A DNA stretch of 23,370 bases from an uncultured Chloroflexota bacterium (GCA_903904765.1 CAIVEA010000797.1:1-23370), one strand, 5' to 3'; counted from the first letter of the stretch, positions 1 to 6,995 are shown. Program-made: numbers and translations. Notes: generated by a model not told the origin, from the sequence alone.

Positions 1-2
1 AC

Positions 3-473
3 TTCCGGGCTGGCGACCGCTGCTTCCATTGGCTCCCGCTGGGGGCTGGGCGGGCGGGGCGCGGCTTGTTGGGCGGGCGGGTGGTGCTGCAAACCTATCA
101 ACCCGCGCATTACGCGGTCATCGCCGCCGCCAAGCACGATTTCAGCGGTTTTTACACGCAGGAAATCACCTACCGCCGCGAGATGGGCTACCCGCCCTTT
201 CGCCGGCTGGCGCGTATTGTCCTCAGCGATGCGGGCGATGATCGTGCCCGCGCCGAGGCCGAGAATGCCGCCGCTTTCCTGCGCGGGCGCATTGAACGCC
301 TGCGGGCGGGCGCGGTGGATGTGATCGGCCCCGCGCCCTGTTTTTTCAGCCGTGTCAACCGCATTTACCGCTGGCAGGTGTTGCTGCGTGCCCATGACCC
401 CGGCGCATTTTTACAGAACATTGATCTGCCCCGCCACTGGCATCTCGACCTCGATCCGGTAGATTTGTTATAG
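3..473 (+). CDS. priA: Primosomal protein N' (PriA helicase), 3' part only
   Basis: This is the C-terminal 156 residues of PriA, the DEAH-type 3'-5' helicase that recognises stalled forks and starts reassembly of the primosome. The gene enters from the left edge, so its start lies outside the window. The reading frame opens with FRAGDR and a GAGRAGRG stretch, matching the end of helicase motif VI (normally QVAGRAGRG). It continues through LQTYQP and ITYRREMGYPPF, both typical of PriA, into the C-terminal domain containing FFSRVNRIYRWQVLLR and a terminal DLDPVDLL. The usual PriA ending is very similar. Residues just before GAGRAGRG look unlike the family consensus (see findings). The zinc-binding cysteines and Walker motifs lie in the missing part. 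The stop is TAG at 471-473. No clear intrinsic terminator follows. Confidence 0.93.
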   Translation, partial: FRAGDRCFHWLPLGAGRAGRGLLGGRVVLQTYQPAHYAVIAAAKHDFSGFYTQEITYRREMGYPPFRRLARIVLSDAGDDRARAEAENAAAFLRGRIERLRAGAVDVIGPAPCFFSRVNRIYRWQVLLRAHDPGAFLQNIDLPRHWHLDLDPVDLL

Positions 474-517
474 CTACATCTCCCCCAAATTCAAACCGAC
501 TTGTAATACCCTCGGCG

Positions 518-523
518 TACAAT
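518..523 (+). promoter_or_regulatory. Possible -10 box for the 611-952 gene
   Basis: A TACAAT hexamer sits about 88 bases before the start codon at 611. The matching -35 is poor (CCGACT at 496-501, 16-base spacer). If real, the transcript would carry a leader of about 80 bases with the hairpin at 548-573. The same TACAAT hexamer precedes several other genes here, which gives mild support. Confidence 0.35.
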
Positions 524-547
524 TTGGAATAGGCTTAAGATGTTTAG

Positions 548-573
548 TCAGATTGATATTGTTTCCAATCTGA
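548..573 (+). repeat. Inverted repeat in the leader before the 611 gene
   Basis: TCAGATTG and CAATCTGA form perfect 8-bp arms around a 10-base loop. It lies between the likely promoter and the start codon at 611, and nearly 80 bases past the priA stop. No T-run follows, so it is not an obvious terminator. A second, looser inverted repeat (CCAAATT at 485-491, AATTTGG at 521-527) overlaps the possible -10 box. Confidence 0.5.
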
Positions 574-610
574 GTCGCGCTTCTGCCGCGTTTTCACAGC
601 GGGGATCATC

Positions 611-952
611 ATGCAAACTTTTCCATCCATATTCCCTACCACGCCCGGCTCTCAACTTACGCTTGAATTTGAAAAGTATCTGGGCGACCTGTTAGCGCAG
701 CACCTCGAACAACTGGATTTTGACCACCAGCGCACGGAGTTGGTTGTGGAAACCGTCCATCAGATGCGGAGCGCCATGACCAGTATGAACGTGCGCGTGT
801 ACCTCATCGAGAATGCGCCGCCCGAAGATCGGATGCGCCACATCAACGAACTCAAGCTGGCGGTCAGTCAGTTGGCGGAGGCCATCAACCAACTGATGGA
901 ACGGGTACAGCCGCCCGACGCACCCCGACCACCCACCAACCTGACGCAGTAA
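611..952 (+). CDS. Small protein of unknown function, 113 aa
   Basis: I do not recognise this family. The product is 113 residues, soluble, without a signal peptide or membrane segment. Residues from about 18 to 100 are rich in Leu, Glu, Gln and His and look largely helical (for example EKYLGDLLAQHLEQL and LKLAVSQLAEAINQLMERV), consistent with a small helical bundle or coiled coil. The tail is Pro-rich and probably disordered. It has codon usage like its neighbours and a plausible start 137 bases after priA, but only a weak ribosome site (GCGGGGA about nine bases upstream). It is followed by a 116-base gap holding the tandem repeat that precedes the glycosyltransferase, so it is probably a separate unit. 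It may be a lineage-restricted protein. Confidence 0.7.
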   Translation: MQTFPSIFPTTPGSQLTLEFEKYLGDLLAQHLEQLDFDHQRTELVVETVHQMRSAMTSMNVRVYLIENAPPEDRMRHINELKLAVSQLAEAINQLMERVQPPDAPRPPTNLTQ

Positions 953-987
953 GCACGGAAGGCTTGATCTATACCAGCCGCTAATAT

Positions 988-1020
988 CTTCTGAACAACT
1001 TCTGAAAATCTTCCGATTAT
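988..1020 (+). promoter_or_regulatory. Three tandem 11-bp repeats, probable OmpR-type regulator boxes
   Basis: CTTCTGAACAA, CTTCTGAAAAT and CTTCCGATTAT lie head to tail with an exact 11-base period. Seven-base half-sites with four-base spacers on one helix face are the classical target layout of OmpR/PhoB-type regulators, and such a regulator is encoded two genes downstream. The third copy (TTCCGA at 1011-1016) falls where a -35 box would be, 17 bases before a weak -10-like TTAAAC at 1034-1039. This is how an activator-dependent promoter often looks. Transcription would begin near 1046, which supports translation from 1069. Confidence 0.55.
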
Positions 1021-1068
1021 CCTGCCAGTAAGGTTAAACTGTGCATGGTTAAGCGAATCGGGAGAAAC

Positions 1069-3168
1069 ATGACCACGACCTCATCTGAACTCACCCCTGC
1101 TGCCCTGCCGCGTGCATGGAATTTGCAAACTCGTTTGCTGCCGCACTTGCCACTGGCGACGGCAATTCTGAGCGCCATCATTGTGCTGGCGCTGGTGCTA
1201 AACTTCGCCAACCTTAGTGCGCTGGGCGACTCCAACCTCTACTACACTGCCGCTGTGAAAAGCATGCTCCAGTCGCCGTCGAACTTCTTCTTCGTGGCGG
1301 CAGAACCGGGCGGTTCGGTATCCATTGATAAGCCGCCGTTGGGGTTGTGGTTGCAAGCCATCAGCGCCTTTTTTCTGGGCGTGAACGGTTTCGCGGTCAT
1401 GCTGCCGCAACTGCTGGCGGGTGTCCTCAGCGTGCCGCTGCTGTACCATCTGGTGCGGCGCGGGTTCGGCGTGGGCGCGGGACTGATCGCGGCCTTCGCG
1501 CTGGCTGTCACTCCTGTGGCAATCGCGGTGCAGCGCAACAACACGATGGATGCCACGCTGATCTTCACGCTGCTGCTGGCAACGTGGGCATTCCTGAAGG
1601 CCACCGAACGCGCCAGCTTGCGCTGGTTGCTGGTGGGCGGTGTGCTGGTGGGGTTGGGCTTCAACATCAAGATGCTGCAAGCCTTCCTCCCTGTGCCAGC
1701 TTTCTACGCGCTGTATTTCTTGGGCGCGAAGCTCGGCTGGCGGCGTAAGATCGTTCATCTGGTTGCCACGACGGTGCTGCTGCTGGCGGTGTCGTTCTCT
1801 TGGGTGATCGCTGTGGATTTGACCCCGGCAGATCAGCGCCCGTATGTGGGCAGCAGCCAGACCAACAGCGCCCTCGAACTGGCGCTAGGTTATAACGGGG
1901 TTCTACGGTTGCTGGGTGTGGGCGCAATGATGGATGTGATGGGCAACAATGCCGATGGCGCGGCTGACAACACAACGACTGCGGACGGCGCAACAGCCAG
2001 CACCACCGGAACCATGCAGATTAATGGGCGTAACCTCCCCAATGGTGTGGGCAACGGCATGTTTAGCGGCGAGATCGGGCAGGCGGGCGTGCTACGTCTG
2101 TTCACGCAACCGCTGGCGAACGAAGTCGGCTGGCTACTGCCCTTCGGACTATTCTCGATTGGTGTGCTGGCGCTAGGCCGTCCGCGCCTGCCGTTGAGCA
2201 AAGAACAGCAAGCGGCTGTCCTGTGGGGCGGTTGGCTGCTGACCGAAGTGGTGTTCTTCAGCGCGGCAGGTTTCTTCCACGCTTACTATCTGGCGATGCT
2301 CGCGCCACCGCTGGCCGCGCTGGTGGGCATCGGCCTGATGCGCCTGTGGCGGCTGCGCGAACGCTTCCCACGCGGGGCGACGGTGGCGCTGGTGCTGAGT
2401 GTGGCGGCGACGATTATCATCCAGTGCTTCCTCGCAACCCAGTATCAGAGCGCGGCACTGTGGCTTATTCCGGTGGTGGTGGCCTGCGGGGTCGGCGCGG
2501 GGTTGCTCCTGCTGCGCGGACAGGTGCGGCGCTGGGCGCTGACGGGCTTCGTGTGCCTGATTGTCAGCTTGACGGCGGTTCCGGCGATCTGGTCGGGACT
2601 GACGACGGCGGACGCTTCTGCCAGCAACGTACTGCCCCATGCCTATGCTGGCGATCAGCGCAGCGGCTTCGATCCACAGGCGATGGTGGCGTTCATGGCG
2701 CAGAACGGCGGACAACCACCCGCAGGTATGACTCCACCCGCAGGCATGACCCCGCCCAATGGAATGCCTGCGAATGGCATGATCCCGCCGCAAGGGGCGG
2801 ACGGTCAGCGCGGCGGCTTCGGCGGGCAGCAGGTGGATGAAACGCTGCTCAAGTATCTGGAACTGAACACCGAAGGCGTGCGCTACCTGATGGCGGTCTC
2901 CAGTTCGCACGAAGGCGATGCGTACATTCTGCGTACCGGGCGGCCTGTGCTGCTGATGGGCGGCTTTAACGGCCTCGATCCGGTGGTGGATGTGGCGGAT
3001 TTGCAGCAGATGGTGGCGGAAGGCGAACTGCGCTACATCCTGTACGGAGGGGGTGGGCCGAACAGCGGGAGTAGCGATAGTGCGATTAGCACTTGGCTGC
3101 AAAATGACTGTCTGGTGGTGAGCGAGTTTTCCAGCACGGGCGGCAGCACTCTGTATCTGTGCAGTTAG
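1069..3168 (+). CDS. Membrane glycosyltransferase, GT39/ArnT-like (YkcB type)
   Basis: A polytopic membrane enzyme expected to move a sugar from a polyprenyl-phosphate donor to an envelope acceptor on the outer face of the membrane. The N-terminal third carries the signature of the YkcB-like group: GDSNLYYTAAVKSML (Asp54), then GGSVSIDKPPLGLW with the conserved DKPP (Asp87). Many hydrophobic segments follow up to about residue 510. A soluble C-terminal domain starts after a Met/Pro/Gly-rich linker (about 545-590, repeated PAGMTPP units) and ends in YLCS; this matches the extra C-terminal domain of YkcA/B proteins. I chose ATG 1069 (699 aa) over ATG 1045 because GGGAGA lies five bases before it. 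It heads a likely operon with the regulator and kinase genes. The exact sugar and acceptor cannot be read from sequence. Confidence 0.88.
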   Translation: MTTTSSELTPAALPRAWNLQTRLLPHLPLATAILSAIIVLALVLNFANLSALGDSNLYYTAAVKSMLQSPSNFFFVAAEPGGSVSIDKPPLGLWLQAISAFFLGVNGFAVMLPQLLAGVLSVPLLYHLVRRGFGVGAGLIAAFALAVTPVAIAVQRNNTMDATLIFTLLLATWAFLKATERASLRWLLVGGVLVGLGFNIKMLQAFLPVPAFYALYFLGAKLGWRRKIVHLVATTVLLLAVSFSWVIAVDLTPADQRPYVGSSQTNSALELALGYNGVLRLLGVGAMMDVMGNNADGAADNTTTADGATASTTGTMQINGRNLPNGVGNGMFSGEIGQAGVLRLFTQPLANEVGWLLPFGLFSIGVLALGRPRLPLSKEQQAAVLWGGWLLTEVVFFSAAGFFHAYYLAMLAPPLAALVGIGLMRLWRLRERFPRGATVALVLSVAATIIIQCFLATQYQSAALWLIPVVVACGVGAGLLLLRGQVRRWALTGFVCLIVSLTAVPAIWSGLTTADASASNVLPHAYAGDQRSGFDPQAMVAFMAQNGGQPPAGMTPPAGMTPPNGMPANGMIPPQGADGQRGGFGGQQVDETLLKYLELNTEGVRYLMAVSSSHEGDAYILRTGRPVLLMGGFNGLDPVVDVADLQQMVAEGELRYILYGGGGPNSGSSDSAISTWLQNDCLVVSEFSSTGGSTLYLCS

Positions 3169-3192
3169 AGTCGCCATTAGCAATATGCCCCG

Positions 3193-3220
3193 CAGGGACA
3201 CGACGCAGGTTGTGTCCTTG
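3193..3220 (+). repeat. Hairpin between glycosyltransferase and regulator genes
   Basis: CAGGGACAC and GTGTCCTTG pair as a 9-bp stem with one G-U pair on the plus-strand RNA and a 10-base loop. It stands about 40 bases before the regulator start. No T-run follows, so it is more likely an RNA-processing or partial-termination element, or a copy of an interspersed repeat: the core GGACACGACGCA recurs at 7102-7113. Confidence 0.5.
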
Positions 3221-3259
3221 TGGGTGTCAGCGGATTGCGAGGGCATGAGGCGGAAACTG

Positions 3260-3958
3260 ATGAAGACCATTTTGATTGTGGACGACAAAGAGAGTGCGTT
3301 ACGCCTGCTGGCCGATTATCTGAACGCGAAAGGATTCCGCACTGTGACAGCGAGCAACGGGCGCGAAGCTTTGTTTGTCGCCCGCCACGAAAAGCCCGAT
3401 CTGGTGCTGCTGGACATCATGATGCCGGAGATGGACGGTTATGAGTTCATGCGGCACTTCCGAAAAGAGCGCGATACGCCCGTGATTATGCTCACAGCCA
3501 AGCTGGAGGAGACCGATAAGGTGATTGGCCTCGAACTGGGTGCAGACGATTATGTGACCAAGCCGTTTGGTATGGCTGAACTGGTGGCACGCATCCGGGC
3601 GGTGCTGCGTCGCGTGGGCGAGGAGAACGCCCCGCCCGACCTGTTGCGCGTGGCGGATGTGACCGTAGACCGTAAGACGCGCATGGTCACGGCGGGGACG
3701 CGCAAAATCGAACTCACGCCTTCGGAGTTCGACCTGCTCTCGATTCTGATGACCGCGCCGGGGCAGGTCTTTTCGCGGGCGGATTTGCTGGAAAGGTTGA
3801 AAGGCAACACCTTTGAGAATGTGGAACGCACGGTAGATGTTCACATCCGCAATCTACGTGCCAAACTGGAAGTGGATGCGGCGCACCCGCAGTATGTGCT
3901 GACCGTGTTCGGCGTGGGCTACCGCTTTAACCCCGAAGGAGAGGCGGTGGACGCATGA
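3260..3958 (+). CDS. OmpR-family response regulator
   Basis: A two-domain transcription regulator of 232 residues, the normal size for the OmpR/PhoB family. The receiver domain (1-120) has the acidic pair Asp8-Asp9, the phosphorylation site Asp52 in LVLLDIMMPEMDG, the switch Thr79 and the conserved Lys101 in the VTKPFG stretch. A winged helix-turn-helix DNA-binding domain follows from about 130 to 225, with LTPSEFDLLSILM and VDVHIRNLRAKLE typical of the family. I chose ATG 3260 (MKTILIVDD) because family members start there. An upstream ATG at 3185 would add 25 residues of non-homologous sequence. Its stop overlaps the kinase start (ATGA), so the two are translationally coupled. It probably acts on the tandem repeats at 988-1020, and so on its own operon. 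Confidence 0.94.
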   Translation: MKTILIVDDKESALRLLADYLNAKGFRTVTASNGREALFVARHEKPDLVLLDIMMPEMDGYEFMRHFRKERDTPVIMLTAKLEETDKVIGLELGADDYVTKPFGMAELVARIRAVLRRVGEENAPPDLLRVADVTVDRKTRMVTAGTRKIELTPSEFDLLSILMTAPGQVFSRADLLERLKGNTFENVERTVDVHIRNLRAKLEVDAAHPQYVLTVFGVGYRFNPEGEAVDA

Positions 3959-5292
3959 CCCGTTCGCTCACCGTCAAATGGGTACTCACGCTGCTGGTCG
4001 CCAGCCTGACCGGGGTGATGCTGGTGGGTATTGTGGCCTCGCGCACGACGGTGAACGGTTACGATCAATTGCGGATGGAACGTGCCCAAACGCTGTTCGT
4101 GGAGGACATGGCAACCTACTACAAAGCGCACGGAAGTTGGGATGATCTGGCCGCGCTGATGAAGGATTTTCCTCTGCCCGGTCATGATATGGGCTTCCCG
4201 GAAATATTCGCGCTGGTGGATGCTAATGGTCAGGTGGTGACGGGCAGAGGGCCGTTCAAACTGGGCGAGACACTACCCGCCGAGATGCTGCAAAATGGCG
4301 TGCCGATCAGCGTAGACGGGGTGGTGGTGGGGACGGTGCTGCGCGGTAATCCCCCGCCGGAACTTGACCCGCGTGAGCGTATGTATCTGGATAGCACCAA
4401 CCGGGCGTTGCTGGTGGGTGCTGCCGGGGCAGGTGTGGTGGCGCTGCTCATCGGCGTGCTGCTCTCGCGCCACTTTTTGCGCCCGCTGCGTGATCTGACG
4501 CTGGCGATTGGCGCGATGCAGCGTGGCAAGCTGAATCAGCAAGTGCCGGTGCGTTCGGAAGATGAGCTGGGCAAACTGGCGCTGACCTTCAACCAGATGA
4601 GCGCCCAGATTCACCGCGCCGACCAGTTGCGCCAGCAGATGACCGCCGATGTCGCCCATGATCTGCGTACACCGCTGATGGTGATGATGGGCTATCTGGA
4701 AGCCATGCGCGACGGCACGCTGGAGGCCACGCCCGCCCGCTTTGAAGCCATGTACCTCGAAGGGGTGCAGTTGCGGCGGCTGGTGGAGGATTTGCGCGAA
4801 CTCTCGCTGGCGGACGCAGGCGAACTGCGGTTGCAGCGCCAGCCTGTTGCCCCGCGTGAACTACTGGAACAGGTACAACGCTCATTCGAGCCGTTAGCCG
4901 CCGAGCAGCAGGTGTCGCTGCGTTTGGAAGCCGAATCCGGTCTGCCGGAGGTGCAGATTGACCGCGAACGCATGGTGCAGGTGCTGGCGAATCTGGTGAC
5001 GAACGCGCTGCACTACACGCCAGCGGGCGGGGTGGTCACGCTGGGCGCGACCCGCGAAGGCGCTGCGCTGCGCCTGATGGTGGCGGACACGGGCAGCGGC
5101 ATCGCGCCCGAACACCTGCCAAACGTGTTTGAACGCTTCTACCGTACCGACCCCTCACGGGAGGAAAAGCACGGCGAGTCCGGCTTGGGGCTGGCGATTG
5201 CCAAGTCCATTGTGGAGGCGCACGAGGGAACAATCTGTGCGGAGAGCGAATCCGACAAAGGCACGCGCATGTTGATTACGCTGCCAGCGTAG
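3955..5292 (+). CDS. Sensor histidine kinase with HAMP domain
   Basis: The partner kinase of the upstream regulator, 445 residues, in the inner membrane. An N-terminal membrane segment (about 7-28) is followed by an extracytoplasmic sensing region of about 120 residues, a second membrane segment (about 150-170), a HAMP linker (about 172-225), and the dimerisation/phosphotransfer domain with phospho-acceptor His235 in VAHDLRTPL. The ATP-binding domain contains the N box around LANLVTNALHYTP, the G1 box DTGSG (378-382), FERFYR and GLGLAIAKSIVEAH. All catalytic motifs are intact. The sensing region has no motif I can name, so its signal is unknown. Coupling to a membrane glycosyltransferase suggests envelope stress or a cationic antimicrobial, but this is inference. 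It ends 67 bases before the 3' end of greA, which converges on it. Confidence 0.94.
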   Translation: MTRSLTVKWVLTLLVASLTGVMLVGIVASRTTVNGYDQLRMERAQTLFVEDMATYYKAHGSWDDLAALMKDFPLPGHDMGFPEIFALVDANGQVVTGRGPFKLGETLPAEMLQNGVPISVDGVVVGTVLRGNPPPELDPRERMYLDSTNRALLVGAAGAGVVALLIGVLLSRHFLRPLRDLTLAIGAMQRGKLNQQVPVRSEDELGKLALTFNQMSAQIHRADQLRQQMTADVAHDLRTPLMVMMGYLEAMRDGTLEATPARFEAMYLEGVQLRRLVEDLRELSLADAGELRLQRQPVAPRELLEQVQRSFEPLAAEQQVSLRLEAESGLPEVQIDRERMVQVLANLVTNALHYTPAGGVVTLGATREGAALRLMVADTGSGIAPEHLPNVFERFYRTDPSREEKHGESGLGLAIAKSIVEAHEGTICAESESDKGTRMLITLPA

Positions 5293-5307
5293 CACCGCAA
5301 AAACAAC

Positions 5308-5329
5308 AGCGCCCGATTGATCGGGCGCT
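5308..5329 (-). terminator. Intrinsic terminator of greA
   Basis: AGCGCCCGAT and ATCGGGCGCT are perfect arms around a tiny loop (in practice an 8-bp stem with a six-base loop). On the minus strand the stem is followed by GTTGTTTTTG, a T-rich tail, about 30 bases after the greA stop. The plus side lacks a T-run, so it serves mainly greA, though it may also slow transcripts from the kinase gene. Confidence 0.85.
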
Positions 5330-5359
5330 GCGTGTATAGGATTCTATGCGATTGGCGGG

Positions 5360-5833
5360 CTAGGTGATGGACTTGATGACGAAGATCAATTCGCCATCCG
5401 GGGCTTGTACTTTCACCTGATCGCCCACTTTCGCGCCCATAAGCGATTTGCCAAGCGGGCTTTCCACCGAGATTTTGCCATCACGCGGGCTGGCCTCTGC
5501 CGACCCGACCAGATGGTACATTTCCTTCTCTTTGCTGCCTTTTTCGACCACTGTCACCATCGAACCGAGGCTGACCAACTCTTTGCTGCCGGTGGCCTCG
5601 ATGATCTGCGCCGTACTCAAAATCGTTTCGAGGCGCAGAATCTCACCTTCCACGAAGGCCTGTTCATTCTTGGCATCCTCGTACTCGGCGTTCTCGCTCA
5701 AATCACCGCCTTCTTCCAATGCCGTCCGCAGCCGTTCAGCAACTTCGGCGCGGCGCGTATCGGTTAAGAACTTCAAGCGTGATTCGAGATTCTTCATCCC
5801 TTCCGGGGTTAGATATTGCGTGTCGCTGCTCAT
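5360..5833 (-). CDS. greA: Transcription elongation factor GreA
   Basis: GreA binds in the secondary channel of RNA polymerase and stimulates cleavage of backtracked transcripts. The 157-residue product matches the usual length (about 158). The N-terminal coiled coil carries the signature GGDLSENAEYEDAKNEQ, and the tip acids Asp44 and Glu47 correspond to the catalytic acidic residues of the family. The C-terminal FKBP-like domain contains VSLGSMVTVVE and ends in VKSIT; the typical SPLGKSLMGAKVGD stretch is present. I chose ATG 5833 (MSSDTQYLTPEG) because AAGGAG lies nine bases upstream and family members start here; an in-frame ATG at 5875 would add 14 unrelated residues. It is a single-gene unit with its own promoter and terminator. 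Confidence 0.96.
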   Translation of the reverse strand: MSSDTQYLTPEGMKNLESRLKFLTDTRRAEVAERLRTALEEGGDLSENAEYEDAKNEQAFVEGEILRLETILSTAQIIEATGSKELVSLGSMVTVVEKGSKEKEMYHLVGSAEASPRDGKISVESPLGKSLMGAKVGDQVKVQAPDGELIFVIKSIT

Positions 5834-5975
5834 CGCACCGCACTCCTTCAGGCATTTCTGCGAACACAAAAACAAGCACTACAGGTAGGGATAACAAAAA
5901 CACAGCCATCGCTGTGCCGCATAAACGTCGAGATTGTTCGATCACAGACTCTATTCCGACGCACTTACGAAGTGA

Positions 5976-6004
5976 ACTATAGCACGAAATCAGACACCTG
6001 TAAA
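5976..6004 (-). promoter_or_regulatory. Promoter of greA
   Basis: On the minus strand TTTACA and TATAGT are separated by 17 bases, each one mismatch from the sigma-70 consensus. A TG stands one base before the -10, giving an extended -10. Transcription would start near 5969, leaving a leader of about 135 bases before greA. Confidence 0.75.
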
Positions 6005-6162
6005 GCGATTAGGGCTAATAGCTAAAAACCTAAGGGGTTCTTAAAAGGCCAAAGAGGTTCTGTAAGGGTATCTTACAGGCGCACAAATAATCCGGTTATC
6101 TGGTATTTTTGCGGTGGCATCGCTACAGTAGAAGGCATCAAGCGGCGGCTGGAGGGATGACG
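6005..6162. repeat. Gap with short direct and inverted repeats upstream of the isomerase-like gene
   Basis: The gap between the divergent greA and isomerase-like genes is 329 bases. Beyond the greA promoter it holds an imperfect direct repeat with a 20-base period (AAGGGGTTCTTAAAAGG near 6031, AAGAGGTTCTGTAAGGG near 6051). It also holds a perfect inverted repeat, CTGTAAG at 6060-6066 and CTTACAG at 6072-6078 with a five-base spacer, and a smaller one, ATTAG/CTAAT near 6009. These look like protein-binding sites or a hairpin. I see no further gene here and no convincing promoter for the downstream gene. Confidence 0.45.
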
Positions 6163-6987
6163 ATGGAATTTGCCTGCCACACATGGGGCTTTACCGATCT
6201 GACGCTGCCGGAGGCGCTGGCGACCATCGCCCGCTTGGGATTTCGTTGCGTGGATATTGGCAGCGGCGCGAACTTCAACGCCGCCCGCGCTGCCGAGAAC
6301 CCCCGCCGTATGGCTGCCGAAATCCGCGCCGATCTGGATACGTTTAACTTGCGCGTGAGCGATCTATACGTGCTGCTGCCGCGCATCTCGCTGGCGGATG
6401 AACCACGCCGCGAACGCGAACTGGAATTGTTCCGCGCCCTCATCCCCTTCGCTGCCGCGCTAGATGTCCCCGGCATCACCCTATAGCCGGGGCTGGTGCA
6501 TCCCGCCGAGGATTCCGCCGCGTTTGACCGGACGGCGGCGGCGCTACGGCACATGCTGGCACAGGGGCAGGAGGCCGACCTGCGTGTGAGCATCGAGCCG
6601 CATGTGGATTCGATGGCGCAAACGCCGGAGGCCGCGCAAAAGCTGCTGGAGGCCGTCCCCGGCTTAGAAATCACGCTGGATTGGGCGCAGATGATCGCGC
6701 AAAGCGTGACGCTGGAACAGGCCAAGACGCTTCTGCCCCGCACCCGCCACATGCACATCCGGCAGGCCAAAGCGGGCGTGCTGCAAACCCCCTTCGAGGG
6801 GGGGGCGCTCGATCTGACGGCGGTGGTGAACGCGGCGCTGGCAGCGGGCTATGACGGTACGCTGTGCGTGGAACTGATGTTGACGACGGGCTGGCACGGG
6901 ACGCAAGCCGTGAACCCTGTGCAGGAAAGCCTGCGCCTGCGGGATGCGCTCAAGGCAGCGCGGGACGCAAAAATCCATCACGGGTGA
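6163..6987 (+). pseudogene. Sugar phosphate isomerase/epimerase-like gene, interrupted by an in-frame UAG
   Basis: A xylose-isomerase-like TIM-barrel protein, family usually 270-290 residues, here 274 codons. The N-terminal half starts MEFACHTWGF and contains ARLGFRCVDIG. At codon 108 (6484-6486) there is a TAG, immediately after DVPGITL. The same frame continues without a gap as PGLVHPAED and keeps the likely metal ligands: Glu in SIEPH, Asp in LDWAQ, His in HIRQA and Glu in VELML. So the split is one base substitution with no shift. Either half alone would be an incomplete barrel. UAG is a normal stop elsewhere in the window (priA, glycosyltransferase, kinase), so recoding is unlikely; a recent nonsense mutation or a sequence error is the simplest reading. 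Start 6163 has GGAGG seven bases upstream. The substrate is unknown. Confidence 0.85.
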
Positions 6988-6995
6988 GAGGGAAC

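Noticed and set aside
988..1020. A CRISPR-like array
   Set aside because: The repeats are 11 bases long with almost no spacer and only three copies. No cas gene is present, and no other array-like pattern was seen in the window.
2728..2790. The PAGMTPP repeats as a tandem-repeat locus with regulatory function
   Set aside because: They are in frame within a clear linker of the glycosyltransferase, so a coding low-complexity region is the simpler explanation.
2173..3288. A 371-codon minus-strand open frame over the glycosyltransferase and regulator genes
   Set aside because: It is antisense to clear genes, has the His/Arg-rich composition of a shadow frame, and crosses a gene boundary.
6109..6486. 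The isomerase-like gene starting at 6109 instead of 6163
   Set aside because: The extra 18 codons have no ribosome site and no family similarity, while 6163 has GGAGG at the right distance.
6484..6486. UAG recoding (read-through code) for this genome
   Set aside because: UAG ends priA, the glycosyltransferase, the kinase and other genes in the normal place, so a reassigned code is not supported.
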